A stretch of DNA of 33,800 bases from a virus. Shown here in pieces: positions 11,601-20,782 of this stretch. The stretch lies in IMG/VR virus record IMGVR_UViG_3300037674_000276, positions 1 to 33,800 of that record; one strand, written 5' to 3'. The position numbers and the translations under genes are program-made. The notes under the pieces were generated by a model. That model was not told the origin of the DNA. It worked only from the letters and a program-made list of their open reading frames with translations, and made no database searches. The number at the start of each line of letters is the position of its first letter. Position 1 is the first letter of the stretch.

Positions 11601-14314
11601 TCCATAGCCTCCACCTCGGCCTTGCTTAATCTGGAAATCATATCCGCCCAACGACTGCTGGGGAGGATGTCATAGAAGGATGTGGGGTCTAATTCTAGCT
11701 CACGAGCAATGGCTATGTCTTCCGCTGTTGCCCCTTCTCGACGCAGGAAGGCAATCTCCTTCTTGACCAGCTCCTTCATTCTCCGCTTAACCTCGACAGT
11801 CTCCGCTCCAACCGCAACCGCTTCAGCCAGCTTTGCCTCTGCATCGACAACCTTCTCGGCAGCTCCCTCCACCTTGGCATCCTCCACCACCACCTTTTCG
11901 GCAGCTTTGGCTGCGGGTTTGGCTGGTTCTTTTGGAATCCATTCCATCGGTGTCACAGGCTCATTGCCCTCGGCCCTCTTGTCTGGCATCAGTTTCCCAG
12001 ACTTCATCTCTGGCGTGAGGTCGCCTCGCCTAAGTCCACCCCCAAGAAGCAAGTCCACCGTCATAGGCTCGTCGCCCACGAGTTCCTTGTAAGCTTTTGT
12101 TCGGCTCCTGCCCTCGTGACCCGTAACCTGCCACGCTCCCCTTTTGGCGTTCCATTCAACTTCCACAAACGGCGGAGCTATGTCTGCCCCCTTTTCAGCC
12201 AAGGACTTTATGTACTCAACTGTTTCCGGTTTCCCGCCACGAGGATTTAGGCTTTCAAATTGACTCGGAGTTAGCTTAACAGTCCAGTAGTACGGCTTTG
12301 ACCTCTTCCCCTGATTGGGCACAAGCCCTACGGCTTCTGGCTCTATTTCTACGGATTCCTTTACTAATTTTTTACCCTCCCATACGGCGGGTTCGTAGAT
12401 AGCATCCTTTCTCGACCCCCAGTTCAGCCCCTCTGCGGCTGCGGGTTCTTCCTTCAAGGCTGCATCCATTTTAGCGTCACGCGCTGCAGCCTCAAGAAGA
12501 GCTGCCTCTGGGTCAGGGCGCACTTGCAAGGTGGGTTTCTCCTTGCCATAGTAAGCATCCAAGCTTCCGGCTTCGGGGATAGGCTCTGGCGGTATGACAA
12601 TAGCCGGAGCTTCTTCCACCGGAACCTCTGGCCTGACCGGACGTTCGCCCAGTATCGGCTCCACAATGGTTGTCTCTTCCACTGGGATTCCTTCCCTAAC
12701 CTCTTTCCCTGTCTCCTTGTCTATCCTTGGCTCATCAAGCCGCATCCGCTCAAGGGCTTGCAGTTCTCCCACAATCCGGTTAAACGTCTTCTGCTTCTCG
12801 CCCTTCAGCTTGGGTAGAATTTTACCCTCCACAACCTTGACTTTTTCCGCCGCAACTCTGGTTGCGTACTCCATCAGGGTTTCACCCTCCTTCGGGGTAA
12901 TCGGCTCTCTTCCCTCCGCTTTGGCAGCTTTATTCTCCCTCACCCTAACCATCCGCACCCCAGCATTATTAAGCTCGGCTCTTGTTGCGGTTTGCAGGTT
13001 AATATCAATCCCATACTGGGACTTCAAGGCTCCCTCAAGGTTCTTGGCTGAACCGTGTCCAAGCTTGACGGCAAAATAGGCAGCGAGGGCTGCTCCGGAA
13101 ACTGCCTCCGCCTTCTCCTTGGTGGAGGCGTTCGGGTCATACCAAGTATCCAAAACTTGAGGTAGGCTTTGGTGTATCCCGTCTAGGATGTGGGTTGCAA
13201 AAGCTGCTTCCGTTGCTGCTGTTGTGGTTGAGGCAGCAGTTCCGACAGCAGTCCCCTTGGCTGTCTGCGCCACCTTGCCCAACACCGACCCAGCACCGAG
13301 AGTTCCCAGCCCTCCGGTATTGCCAACCATAATGTCAGCGAAGTCCACGATTGTCGTTGTGACCCCAGCGTAAGCTCCCCACGACTTCGCTTGCCAAGAG
13401 TCCTTTCCGTACGCTTTATCAACCTCAACTACTGACTTATCAATTTGCTTCTTGGCTGCTTGGAGCGGTTTGTGGAATGGGGTCTTTGGGGTTCCCTCGA
13501 AAACAGCCCCCATCACACCACTTAAAAGCTTTAACCCTCTGTTCCTGTCCTTCGGCCCAGAGTCGTAAGCCTCCCAGAACGCCTCATCCAGACCCTTCTT
13601 CCACGGGAAAACTCCCTCTTTAGCATAAGACCCTTCCCTAGCTAATGGGTGCCAGTCTCCCTCTGTTCTTTTAGATGGGCCAAAGATTAGGCTGGCTGTG
13701 TCCGTGTCTCTTATTTTTTCAAACAGGTTTGGCTCTGGAACTGGCCCAGTCGTTCCTGCGTCCATTCGGGCCTTAAGTGCAGCAGCCTCCCTGTCAACCT
13801 TTCCCAGCCGGAGCAGGAAAACCTCCCGCTCGGAGCGACCATACTCGTCAGGAGTAAATCCCGTCTTCTCCTTAAAAGCCAGCCTTCTGGCCTGAAGCTC
13901 GGCCTTCTTCTTATTCCATTCCTTGAGCTTCTCTGCGCGGGCTTTCCGTATCTTCTCTGTCGGAAGCTGCATAGCCTCTGCCTCCACCTGCTCGGCTTGG
14001 AGAGCTTGAAACTGATTTGAAACCTCATCCGTCTCGTCCCGAAGCTTAAAGATATTGCCCTGCTCCACCTCTGTCTCTACCTCTGCAATCTCAGGGGAAG
14101 TGGCAAGCTCTGGTTCGGGGAGAGTGACAGGCTCTTCCGGCAGCACCTCCTCAATCGGCGTTAGCCCCAAGCTTCGCCCGAAGGATGTGGACGTAGGGAC
14201 ACTCAATGAGGGCATTAACTCAAATGGGAATGGCTTCTCCTCCTCCTCTTCCTTCTCCTTGAGAGATGGCATCAACTCAAAGGGGAACGGTGGTTGTTTT
14301 AGTTCATCAGCCAT
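8669..14314 (-). CDS. Giant polyvalent-type internal virion protein, 1881 aa
   Basis: Probably packaged in the capsid and delivered into the cell, by analogy with large internal proteins of short-tailed phages. The N-terminus carries PFPFELMPSL twice (residues about 9-18 and 28-37) split by an acidic run. Residues about 665-760 resemble a ParB-like domain: KLTPSQFESLN, PPFVEVEW, and TGHEGRSRTKAYKEL at 731-745. Residues about 1070-1105 (LQGNLLTPATLVLNVGGNIVPLLLRAPSR) match a segment common in large polyvalent phage proteins. Long Ala/Glu/Lys-rich linkers lie between. The C-terminal 500 residues are mixed helical with no recognised enzyme. It follows the 771-aa gene after 12 bases. Polyvalent proteins are thought to protect incoming phage DNA; that role here is inferred. 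Confidence 0.75.
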   Translation of the reverse strand: MADELKQPPFPFELMPSLKEKEEEEEKPFPFELMPSLSVPTSTSFGRSLGLTPIEEVLPEEPVTLPEPELATSPEIAEVETEVEQGNIFKLRDETDEVSNQFQALQAEQVEAEAMQLPTEKIRKARAEKLKEWNKKKAELQARRLAFKEKTGFTPDEYGRSEREVFLLRLGKVDREAAALKARMDAGTTGPVPEPNLFEKIRDTDTASLIFGPSKRTEGDWHPLAREGSYAKEGVFPWKKGLDEAFWEAYDSGPKDRNRGLKLLSGVMGAVFEGTPKTPFHKPLQAAKKQIDKSVVEVDKAYGKDSWQAKSWGAYAGVTTTIVDFADIMVGNTGGLGTLGAGSVLGKVAQTAKGTAVGTAASTTTAATEAAFATHILDGIHQSLPQVLDTWYDPNASTKEKAEAVSGAALAAYFAVKLGHGSAKNLEGALKSQYGIDINLQTATRAELNNAGVRMVRVRENKAAKAEGREPITPKEGETLMEYATRVAAEKVKVVEGKILPKLKGEKQKTFNRIVGELQALERMRLDEPRIDKETGKEVREGIPVEETTIVEPILGERPVRPEVPVEEAPAIVIPPEPIPEAGSLDAYYGKEKPTLQVRPDPEAALLEAAARDAKMDAALKEEPAAAEGLNWGSRKDAIYEPAVWEGKKLVKESVEIEPEAVGLVPNQGKRSKPYYWTVKLTPSQFESLNPRGGKPETVEYIKSLAEKGADIAPPFVEVEWNAKRGAWQVTGHEGRSRTKAYKELVGDEPMTVDLLLGGGLRRGDLTPEMKSGKLMPDKRAEGNEPVTPMEWIPKEPAKPAAKAAEKVVVEDAKVEGAAEKVVDAEAKLAEAVAVGAETVEVKRRMKELVKKEIAFLRREGATAEDIAIARELELDPTSFYDILPSSRWADMISRLSKAEVEAMEATEGIPSNVKSMTDGRKVQLNYEAYKAAEKSGNPDAPALKEEYTKSLQEWASDATELGQRIESLKHNPHITPEILVDKINQTLKDSVGGKEIEGKERTELEGLVEKSMDAIKEFKEAQDKHRREPTEENFNDAFEKLQKSEAASRDQWEFMTNHSPKLWADLYVSALQGNLLTPATLVLNVGGNIVPLLLRAPSRATTRALDLMHEFYTGKPARRAELKKLREEFEAMADKESPEYADIAAEIARREKEIISDTIIQPARGTLAKVKGLTKGMGLERIREALKAPKGEKWQAFKHRRYDDAISSLLFGQRANMYEAGVETVMSPLSPWRAWKRIGRQISSKEGKQGAEKTLKDLAEGTLGVAPNLMFRALAAGDLPFRHAEFARLVENYGTRLGRSKGWGRDKTDTWIERATKAPEIVFSEKMLLELRNEANRATFQNENLATKYLAKLNNYLRAPKTGGLEGGVKRTLYAGYRSTVPYQKTLVNIVGEYLSYTPLGVVDVALNPTYGKGWTVQKKMATARVLTGLGAYFGVNAIRKMTGTDIISVDYSMGMEDEKRSVAYLSPEVVPHGTINWNALGRFLEGESTAYQKGDRVTNLQKAGPLGDIMLAVSSFQDMLEKMPASEREAFSENIGNLMLGVGEQKFRFALNQSFAQNARDFVQGLIRTKSPSELFKPWARGAAAVAIPNTLDWFYNNSKDNPWRRNYRSDTFTDELKLSWKKKMIAWDWINNKGEWSEKAGEQNPVIFNLWGEPVERIRRGGMLLGIKKVNPDSSFERYLHSSFGVFETGQIIPTAESSEIWRLWRDTRNSDIAPSIPRRKISRDEEDYELNRDQYAVYQRLIGLRRIKGPPQEGRWQLSGKLEHFKSPKWAGMTALLKEGNSYEGGDTAWVDMKQDEQVRQVLKMYSGARRSAGDYLVDNFMLKKGGPTKEDLIALAGLGEDATEKEARAVIKSFSINLDNLDKLEVTEKPSGRLKK

Positions 14315-14326
14315 TGCTGTTTCGTT

Positions 14327-16642
14327 CTATCTCTCTTGCCACTCAACGCCATCGAAGAAGTAAAGCCTACCGTCGATTGGGTTTTTGAACACGGCGTTTT
14401 TTGCCCACGGCTCATTTGTCCTTGGGTCTTTTGTGAATGCAGACATCGTTTTCCTCATGACGGCCAAGTTTGGTGATATAGGCACTGTTACTGGCTGTGC
14501 AGGTGCAATAACTTCCGGAGGTTGCTCCATCCCCGCTTCGCCTGTCATTCCTTCACCCAATCCCCCCACTTCCGGTTCCTGCTTTTCAAGCACCAACCCG
14601 CCGTATTTATCCTGCCATTGGTCTACTGAGCCAGTGTAAGCTATTTGCTGCGCTTTGGTGAGGACTCTTACAAACGTCCCTGTTTCTACGTCAGGGCCAT
14701 CAGGCTTAAATACATAGGCATTTGACTTCTTCGTTAAGTCGTCAGGGAGAAATCCCCCCAAAACTGGGACTCCACCCTTGCTTACCAAAGTGTGGGTGTC
14801 TAGCCAAGGTCTGAACACATCCTTAACGTCCGAGTACCCTCCTTTTCCGTCTGGCTTAAAGAACGCAAACTCGAAAAATCCTCCGCCAGCACCAATCCCC
14901 TCCGTCTGGTGTCCCGCTGCCTTTGCTTCAAGCTCGTCTACGTTAACAAGTCTCCTGAAGTCGTCCATACGTTTCTGGCCCAGCCTTGCATCCTCTAGCT
15001 GCCTAGCTTTCTGGAGCTCCTCCTCAGTTTTCTCCCCCTCGGTAATTCTCCTCGTTGCAGAAGCCATTCCCGCAAACGCAGTGTTGATTTCACCATCTGC
15101 TTCAAATATCCCTCTGTTAATGCGGCCTAACGCGAACCCCAAATCACGCCCACGCTCAGAAAACCTGTCTACACCCTCAAGCTCTTTCTGAACGTCAGTT
15201 CTCTGCTTTAGGAGGGAGTTCCTGAAGTTGATGCTATTCTTGATTGACTCCGGCGGCTCCCCTTGCATCGCAGCCTTGTATTCCCTAGTGGTTTCGAGCC
15301 TCTTCATCCTATCATCTAGGTTCTTCCTATTCGTCAGTGAAATCTTTTGGTCGAGTGGACGGCTATCGAAAGGGACAATGGTCGAACCCAGCAAACTAGC
15401 TTCCTGATATGCGATGCTTTCTGATTCCGACCTATTCCCCCGAATCTGCGTTCGGATAGCTTTGTTATCCTCATTTATTAACGCCTTTCCGCCAGCCCTA
15501 ACGTGATATCCAAACAAGTTGAGCTTCCCATTCTCGTCCAGCATCGACTCCCTAACGTGCGGGGGTAAACGGCTTTCTTGGTAGATTCCATTTTCATCAA
15601 CAGCCCCCTCTCCCAAATTCGTAGCGTACAACTGCTGTGCTGCTTTGGCGTCAGACCACAACGCATCACTTCGCTTCTGTGCTGCTGCACGCTCACTTGC
15701 AACCGTAAGTTTCCGAGCGGCTGCGAATGAATTATACTGTGAGGCAAGTGCTTGAACCTGAAGCTTTGCAGTTTCGTTGCCTTGTCTGGCAAGCCGAATG
15801 ACTCTCTCTTGAGCAGCCCTCTCCTTTGCTGGAGTTGCATTCGGCCCAACATTGAGAAAGTTCTTGAAAAACGAACCGCCCTTGGCCCTGACTTCATTGA
15901 GATACTTTAAGTTAGCATTGTCGTTCATCCCCGTCATCACATCGACTATGGCCTTAGTCTCCTCCGCGCCAAGCGCAGCACCAATCCTAGCAGACTTAGC
16001 ACTCGACGTAGCCTTGTCCACCTTCATTCTGGCATCAAAATCATCCATTGCTGCTCCAACGGCTCTGGCTGATTCGACATTTGCTTTCGTCGCTGGTTGG
16101 GTTAAATTGAGTGTTAGAACCTCCTGAATCCTTTGCTTGAAGGTTGCAGTGGGGTACTTCTCAAGCTTATCCTTCCTATACCGCTCTCGTTGTTCAAACG
16201 CTTCGTCCGCAGACTTGGCGGTGACTTTGCTGAGGGCTTTTTGGAGTTTGGCCTCCTCCGAAGCCTTATGCAGAGCCAGTTCCTTCTTGGTAAACAGAAG
16301 CTCCATCGGCGTTTCCTTGTCTGGCAAGCCCGCAGGTTCAAGCTCCTTGACAGCCTCGGAAACATCTCTTTCCAGTTCCTTGCCCAGCCCAGCCCTCTCA
16401 TCCTCTATGACTTGCTTTGTTGCCTTCGGCAATACTGTCTTTGATTTTATGCGGGGAACCAACGGGGTCTCCGTTTCCTCCTCTTCCTGAATCGCATACT
16501 CCGCATCTCTCGCCACCCTTTTGCGCTCCTCGGCAAGCTCCACCTCAGCTATCATCTTCTCAATCTCATCACCCTCACGGGCAATGCGCTCAAGCTCCGC
16601 AATCCGGCTCTCTTCTTCTTCTATTTCTAATGTTTTAGCCAT
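14327..16642 (-). CDS. Putative internal virion protein, coiled-coil rich, 771 aa
   Basis: The first 150 residues are almost all Glu, Lys and Arg in heptad-like order (EEEESRIAELERIAREGDEIEKMIAEVEL), a long coiled coil. The middle (residues 160-460) is helical and Ala-rich (AVGAAMDDFDARM; RVIRLARQGNETAKLQVQALA). The region around 590-690 looks globular (GGGFFEFAFFKPDGKGGYSD), and the end, NPIDGRLYFFDGVEWQER, is a small Trp-containing fold. No enzyme motif is visible. Position between the 375-aa and 1881-aa proteins, after the nozzle, is the place of ejected internal proteins in podoviruses, so I infer that role. The start ATG 16642 is preceded by GGGAT. Confidence 0.65.
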   Translation of the reverse strand: MAKTLEIEEEESRIAELERIAREGDEIEKMIAEVELAEERKRVARDAEYAIQEEEETETPLVPRIKSKTVLPKATKQVIEDERAGLGKELERDVSEAVKELEPAGLPDKETPMELLFTKKELALHKASEEAKLQKALSKVTAKSADEAFEQRERYRKDKLEKYPTATFKQRIQEVLTLNLTQPATKANVESARAVGAAMDDFDARMKVDKATSSAKSARIGAALGAEETKAIVDVMTGMNDNANLKYLNEVRAKGGSFFKNFLNVGPNATPAKERAAQERVIRLARQGNETAKLQVQALASQYNSFAAARKLTVASERAAAQKRSDALWSDAKAAQQLYATNLGEGAVDENGIYQESRLPPHVRESMLDENGKLNLFGYHVRAGGKALINEDNKAIRTQIRGNRSESESIAYQEASLLGSTIVPFDSRPLDQKISLTNRKNLDDRMKRLETTREYKAAMQGEPPESIKNSINFRNSLLKQRTDVQKELEGVDRFSERGRDLGFALGRINRGIFEADGEINTAFAGMASATRRITEGEKTEEELQKARQLEDARLGQKRMDDFRRLVNVDELEAKAAGHQTEGIGAGGGFFEFAFFKPDGKGGYSDVKDVFRPWLDTHTLVSKGGVPVLGGFLPDDLTKKSNAYVFKPDGPDVETGTFVRVLTKAQQIAYTGSVDQWQDKYGGLVLEKQEPEVGGLGEGMTGEAGMEQPPEVIAPAQPVTVPISPNLAVMRKTMSAFTKDPRTNEPWAKNAVFKNPIDGRLYFFDGVEWQER

Positions 16643-16673
16643 AATTTATCCCAAGTAGCGGGTGCTGGTGCGC

Positions 16674-17801
16674 CTACTTAAATGCTGAAGCAAATTTACC
16701 AAGATTGCCAACGCCCGTAGTAAATTTCGTCCAATCCGAAGTCGGGTCATACATACTTGCTTGGCTTCCAAACACGTTACCAGCGAACTGTGAGCCAAGT
16801 GCAGCAGCGTTCGGGTCTAAACCTATGCCACGCTGCATCTGTGGTGCAGCAAACGGTGCTGCGCCCTGCTGTAATCCGGCCATTGCACCGCCTTGAGCGG
16901 CAACTGTTTGCAGTCCAAGCAACGACTGGATGTTACTAATATCCTGTTGTCGTGCGCCAATCTGTGTCCCGATGTTCTGTTGCTGTCCGGCAAAGGTAGC
17001 TCCACGGGCCTGATTGATTTGCTGTACCCTGCCCATCGCATTAGCAAAGCTCTGCTGGGCTAATCTGTTCTGAGTGTCAGCCGTTCCCTGCCCACTGGCA
17101 AGCCAGCCACCAGCTTCGGCTCTACGCTGTCTTCCAAGCTCCTCACCAGCCCTAAATTTCCCAAGAATCTCCCGTAAGGCAGTTCCGCCTCCCAACGCCT
17201 GACCGCGCTTCGCTGCCTGACCCAAGATGTCCTGCTCTATTGCCCTAATCTGCTCACCCGAAAGACCTTCGCCAAGCGCGAGCCTATCGGCAATCGCCCC
17301 TTCCACGTCAGCCCGCATAGATGCCTGAATCCCCGTGTCACCCAAGGTCGGCGCATCCGCCGCCTCTTCGTAATCAGGAACCGATGGCATACCGGAAGCC
17401 AACTCCTCGGCAGTTCTTTCTCCACCACGCAAGCGAGTCGCAAATTCCTCCCGCAAATCAAACTCTTCGGGAGCCATTTGCCGCAACTGGTCTCTCTGCT
17501 GCTGAACAAATTGTGGGCCAAACTCTGTAAGATTATCCAACTGCGCTTGTGACATGGTTGGAATCAGATTAAGAGCAGCGTCCATCTCCTGCTGGGTAAG
17601 CTCTAAATCACCAAATCCAGTAAAGTCTGCAACCTTAGTCTCCCCCGTATCCGGGTCTTTGTACTCCACCCGCTCACCAAGCCTAGCCGCTGACTCCAGC
17701 TTACGGCGCGTTGGTAGCGTCTCTATGTCTGCGTAAATTGCTTCCCGATTTGCTTCAGCGTAGTCCGGTGCTTTTGGTTGTGGTGGTGTGCTTTTTCCCA
17801 T
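16674..17801 (-). CDS. Putative internal/ejection virion protein, 375 aa
   Basis: A helical, Gln- and Ala-rich protein with no transmembrane segment. Residues 60-130 contain FGDLELTQQEMDAALNLIPTMSQAQL. Residues 190-270 have AAKRGQALGGGTALREIL and RRAEAGGWLASGQG. The last third is Gln/Gly-rich with RGIGLDPNAAALGSQFAGNVFGSQASMYDP. Proteins of this composition and position, after the nozzle gene and before the largest virion proteins, are common in environmental podovirus genomes and are thought to be ejected with DNA. That role is inferred from composition and order. It starts four bases after the GNAT-like gene. Confidence 0.65.
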   Translation of the reverse strand: MGKSTPPQPKAPDYAEANREAIYADIETLPTRRKLESAARLGERVEYKDPDTGETKVADFTGFGDLELTQQEMDAALNLIPTMSQAQLDNLTEFGPQFVQQQRDQLRQMAPEEFDLREEFATRLRGGERTAEELASGMPSVPDYEEAADAPTLGDTGIQASMRADVEGAIADRLALGEGLSGEQIRAIEQDILGQAAKRGQALGGGTALREILGKFRAGEELGRQRRAEAGGWLASGQGTADTQNRLAQQSFANAMGRVQQINQARGATFAGQQQNIGTQIGARQQDISNIQSLLGLQTVAAQGGAMAGLQQGAAPFAAPQMQRGIGLDPNAAALGSQFAGNVFGSQASMYDPTSDWTKFTTGVGNLGKFASAFK

Positions 17802-17805
17802 AGCT

Positions 17806-18228
17806 TTAGTTCCTCATAAAACGGCGTTTTGCCCTGCTCATGTCAATCTTTGTCACCCTGTCATTGTATTTGTGGCGCACCCACGCCATCCATTTGGACG
17901 TATGCCCTAAATCATCCCACATCATACAGTACATTGCATTCAGGGACTTCGGATACCGACTAACAGAGGCTTCTATGTAGCAAATCGGGCCACCCGTGTC
18001 CGTGTAATGCTCGTAACACTGTTCTTCTGTATCAACATACCGTACAAGAGACAATCCTACCAGCTTTCCGTCCTTGGAAACCGCATAGTATCGCCCATTA
18101 TTAACAAACCACTGTAACCATCCCAGAACCTTCTCGTCACCCCACTCCTTGAGGTAATCAAGGTTGCCAGAGAGGAACTCTGCCATCTCTCTGGTGCTAT
18201 CTGGGTATTGTACGGTACTATCGCTCAT
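17806..18228 (-). CDS. GNAT-acetyltransferase-like protein, 140 aa
   Basis: The pattern GRYYAVSKDGKLVGLSLVRYV, then CYIEASVSRYPKSLNAMYCMMWDDL, then MAWVRHKYNDRVTKI follows the strand-helix order of a GNAT fold in phage structural operons. The classic acetyl-CoA loop (Q/RxxGxG/A) is not visible, so it may be a fold used structurally or for assembly rather than an active transferase. Its ATG overlaps the nozzle stop (ATGA), which ties its expression to tail assembly. A modifying role on host or virion proteins cannot be excluded. Confidence 0.5.
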   Translation of the reverse strand: MSDSTVQYPDSTREMAEFLSGNLDYLKEWGDEKVLGWLQWFVNNGRYYAVSKDGKLVGLSLVRYVDTEEQCYEHYTDTGGPICYIEASVSRYPKSLNAMYCMMWDDLGHTSKWMAWVRHKYNDRVTKIDMSRAKRRFMRN

Positions 18229-20051
18229 CGTTCCGGTTTAATCGGTTGTCCAAATGCTGATGTCTCTATCGAGTGTAATGAAATCCGACCAGACTCAGCC
18301 TGTGCCTTAAACTGAATCTGATTAAACCTGCCTTTCGATAGCAGGTTATACCCTTTCCGAATCAAGTTAGCATCTGCCGCCAATGTAACACTGCTCGCCA
18401 GTGTTTGCCCCGTGCCACTCAAGTCTATGTAGTAGTCTAAGTTAGACGTAACTGTGGTGGAATGTATGTTCTCAAGATTGAACTGAACCGAGTACCCAAT
18501 CTTATCTCCCCAAGTCTCACCATAACGGTATGCTCTGGACTTGATATAGCTTTCATAGACAATCGTTCCGTCCCGATAATTGGCTTCGGTTGTGTCATCG
18601 TCAGCAGTGTAATCGTTCCAAGTATAAAATGTTCCCCTTTCGTCGCCAAAATTAAGCCGCAGCTTACCGCCGAATGCAGTAATCATCCAATCCCTCGGCT
18701 CCCATCCCGTCCAAAATCCAGTCCAAGATGATGCAAGGAGGTGATAACATAAAACCCTGTCAGGGCTTGTGGATGAATCCAGTGGAACAGAAAGCAGATA
18801 ACGGTTGCGCCAGTAGACCGCGCAACACTTGCTAATTTGAGCCTGATTGATTCGGCCAATTAGGTCGTTGATGGGGGTGCTGACGGGTAGAGAAACATCG
18901 GTCTGCGCTCCCGCCTCAATCGTCTTAATCGAACGCACTCCGTCTCTGGAGAGGAACAGTACATCCGAGCCGACCTGTTGAACGGTTCGCTCCGCAACAC
19001 AGCCCGTCCGATTGTTGATTAGCTTGATTGTCCAGTCGGCAACCGCCAATGCTGGGTCAGCTTCCACCACCCAGATTGAGAGTTCCTTAAACACAAGCAT
19101 ATTATAGCCATACCAAGGCGTGAGAGCGACAATCGGGTCGCCATCACCACCGCCGACTCGGATACTGTTACCAACCAAATCCCAAGACTCGCCATCCAGA
19201 ATATCGCTTACAAAAATCGTGTCATTGGGAACCGAAGTATCCGCGCTGGTAGCAAAGAGCCTGTTATTTGCAGAGACAAGCAGCTTCGGCTTGAGTGGGG
19301 TCTGGGAAAGGTGGACAACACCTTCAGCAGTAGTCCCGCCCGATGGGGCAGCAGCAAATGCTATAGTTGGGGGAATATCTGGGTCATAGCCTGAACCAGC
19401 CGTGTCTATTGTCGCGCTGACTACCTTACCGCCATAACCAAGAACTGCCGTAGCCGCTGCAAGGGAACCGGAAGTGGACGTAAAGGTAATGGTTGGGACG
19501 CTGGTATATCCCAGCCCCCTCTCAGTCACCTCGATAGACGTAACCTTGTTAGCGGTAATGGTCTGGTTGGCCGCAGATGTGTCTATATAGCGCAAAGCTC
19601 CGTCACCGTCTGCATAGAAAAGCCTGTCTACTAACTGAGCAAACTGAACAGTCGCGCCAACAGCTATTGAGCTTCCGACTATTTCGGTAAACAACCCAGC
19701 CTCGGTTGAGCTTTTCAAGGTAGTCCCACCATCCGACAAGACAACCCGCTCAGTGGCTCCAGTATCAAAGTAAGCACAACCCCTGATAGGAGCAGTCAAG
19801 CCATTCCAGAACTGGCCTTCGCTTTCCCAGTTAGTTGCAGTCGTTTCCCACACAAGATAGCCCACGGACAGGTCTGCACCCCGCCGTGTAACCGCATTGC
19901 CGAACGGGTCGAGGTCAATGTTTTTACCCTCAGAATAAGCGTTATCAGGGATAAGGTTGGCCCGTGTCGAACTAACCTGCCCACCCAAAAAGCTATCATT
20001 ACCATCCAATAGGATAGGGTCATCAAGCACGTTGTTTGATTGAACTGGCAT
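18225..20051 (-). CDS. Tail nozzle / stabilisation protein, P22 gp10-like, 608 aa
   Basis: Expected to form the hexameric tail tube tip below the adaptor. The N-terminus (SSTRANLIPDNAYSEGKNIDLDPFGNAVTRRGAD) is typical of phage stabilisation proteins that begin with a gene-variable arm. Repeated beta-propeller blades are seen (FAQLVDRLFYADGDGALRYID; LLVSANNRLFATSAD; VALTPWYGYNMLVFKELSIWVVE; DVLFLSRDGVRSI). An insertion at about residues 165-245 has two GxGY repeats (RGLGYTSVPTITF; AGSGYDPDIPPTIAF), a small beta domain often found in phage tails. Its start shares a base with the adaptor stop (TAATG), as expected of a tail module. Confidence 0.78.
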   Translation of the reverse strand: MPVQSNNVLDDPILLDGNDSFLGGQVSSTRANLIPDNAYSEGKNIDLDPFGNAVTRRGADLSVGYLVWETTATNWESEGQFWNGLTAPIRGCAYFDTGATERVVLSDGGTTLKSSTEAGLFTEIVGSSIAVGATVQFAQLVDRLFYADGDGALRYIDTSAANQTITANKVTSIEVTERGLGYTSVPTITFTSTSGSLAAATAVLGYGGKVVSATIDTAGSGYDPDIPPTIAFAAAPSGGTTAEGVVHLSQTPLKPKLLVSANNRLFATSADTSVPNDTIFVSDILDGESWDLVGNSIRVGGGDGDPIVALTPWYGYNMLVFKELSIWVVEADPALAVADWTIKLINNRTGCVAERTVQQVGSDVLFLSRDGVRSIKTIEAGAQTDVSLPVSTPINDLIGRINQAQISKCCAVYWRNRYLLSVPLDSSTSPDRVLCYHLLASSWTGFWTGWEPRDWMITAFGGKLRLNFGDERGTFYTWNDYTADDDTTEANYRDGTIVYESYIKSRAYRYGETWGDKIGYSVQFNLENIHSTTVTSNLDYYIDLSGTGQTLASSVTLAADANLIRKGYNLLSKGRFNQIQFKAQAESGRISLHSIETSAFGQPIKPER

Positions 20052-20782
20052 TACACTAAATCAGTCCTCTGCCAATAGTCAGCAATCATTGGCACTATTG
20101 AGTTCATCTTGTCAGGCTGCACATTGTCCAAGTCACGGCAGATTTGCAGCATATTCCCCGCCTCACCAAATTTAATCTGAGCCTTCTGGTACTGCATTGC
20201 CCGCTCAAGCATATCCGCCTCCGCATAAGACAACAAAGAGTTCTCCGCACCCAGAATCACAGGCGAATCACTGTCACCCATCTCCACAAACTTGAGCTTG
20301 CCAAGGGCAAAGAGGGTTCCAGCTGCTTTCGGGGTTGGGATGGGCTTAATCCGGCAGTTACCACTTGCATCTGGAGGCAACGGAACAAAGTTGGAAGGAT
20401 TAGCCCTGCGCTGCGAAGTGTTGTTCCATTGATTCGGGTCTAACTGGAAGAATTGCATCCAGCTTGCACCCACAATCTCAGCACCATCCTCTTTCCCAGT
20501 CTCAGTGAACCTCATGGCAGCAACGAAGTCCAGCTTGGGAGCCGTTGCGGCAACTGTTGTCGAGGTTGGATAGTAGAAGACAGTGGGGTCATCGGAAAGA
20601 GTAACGACTTCATCCTCAGCAGCCACAGCTGTCGAAACTGTTCCCATTGAGTTAGTCCAGAGGGCCGATTCAAAGAGCATACGGTAACGGTTGTTGAGGA
20701 ACTTCTTACAGGTCGTGACTGACTCTGCATCAGTGTCGCTCAACTTCGTCGTAATCTGGTCTGCTAATTCGCTTAATGTCAT
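20051..20782 (-). CDS. Head-tail adaptor / tail tubular A-like protein, 243 aa
   Basis: Expected to form the ring joining portal and nozzle. The opening MTLSELADQITTKLSD, followed by VTTCKKFLNNRYRMLFESALWTN, is the helical start common to short-tailed-phage adaptors (P22 gp4 / T7 gp11 type). A beta-rich middle (DEVVTLSDDPTVFYYP; LDFVAAMRF) and a helical end (SLLSYAEADMLERAMQYQKAQIKFGEA, then DYWQRTDLV) follow the same plan. It lies directly before the nozzle gene. Its ATG overlaps the stop of the lipoprotein gene, so lysis and tail genes are coupled. Confidence 0.75.
   Translation of the reverse strand: MTLSELADQITTKLSDTDAESVTTCKKFLNNRYRMLFESALWTNSMGTVSTAVAAEDEVVTLSDDPTVFYYPTSTTVAATAPKLDFVAAMRFTETGKEDGAEIVGASWMQFFQLDPNQWNNTSQRRANPSNFVPLPPDASGNCRIKPIPTPKAAGTLFALGKLKFVEMGDSDSPVILGAENSLLSYAEADMLERAMQYQKAQIKFGEAGNMLQICRDLDNVQPDKMNSIVPMIADYWQRTDLV

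Noticed and set aside
11682-13079. + strand Ser/Pro-rich frames inside the 1881-aa gene
   Set aside because: They are shadows of the Ala/Glu/Lys-rich linkers on the other strand and lack ribosome sites.
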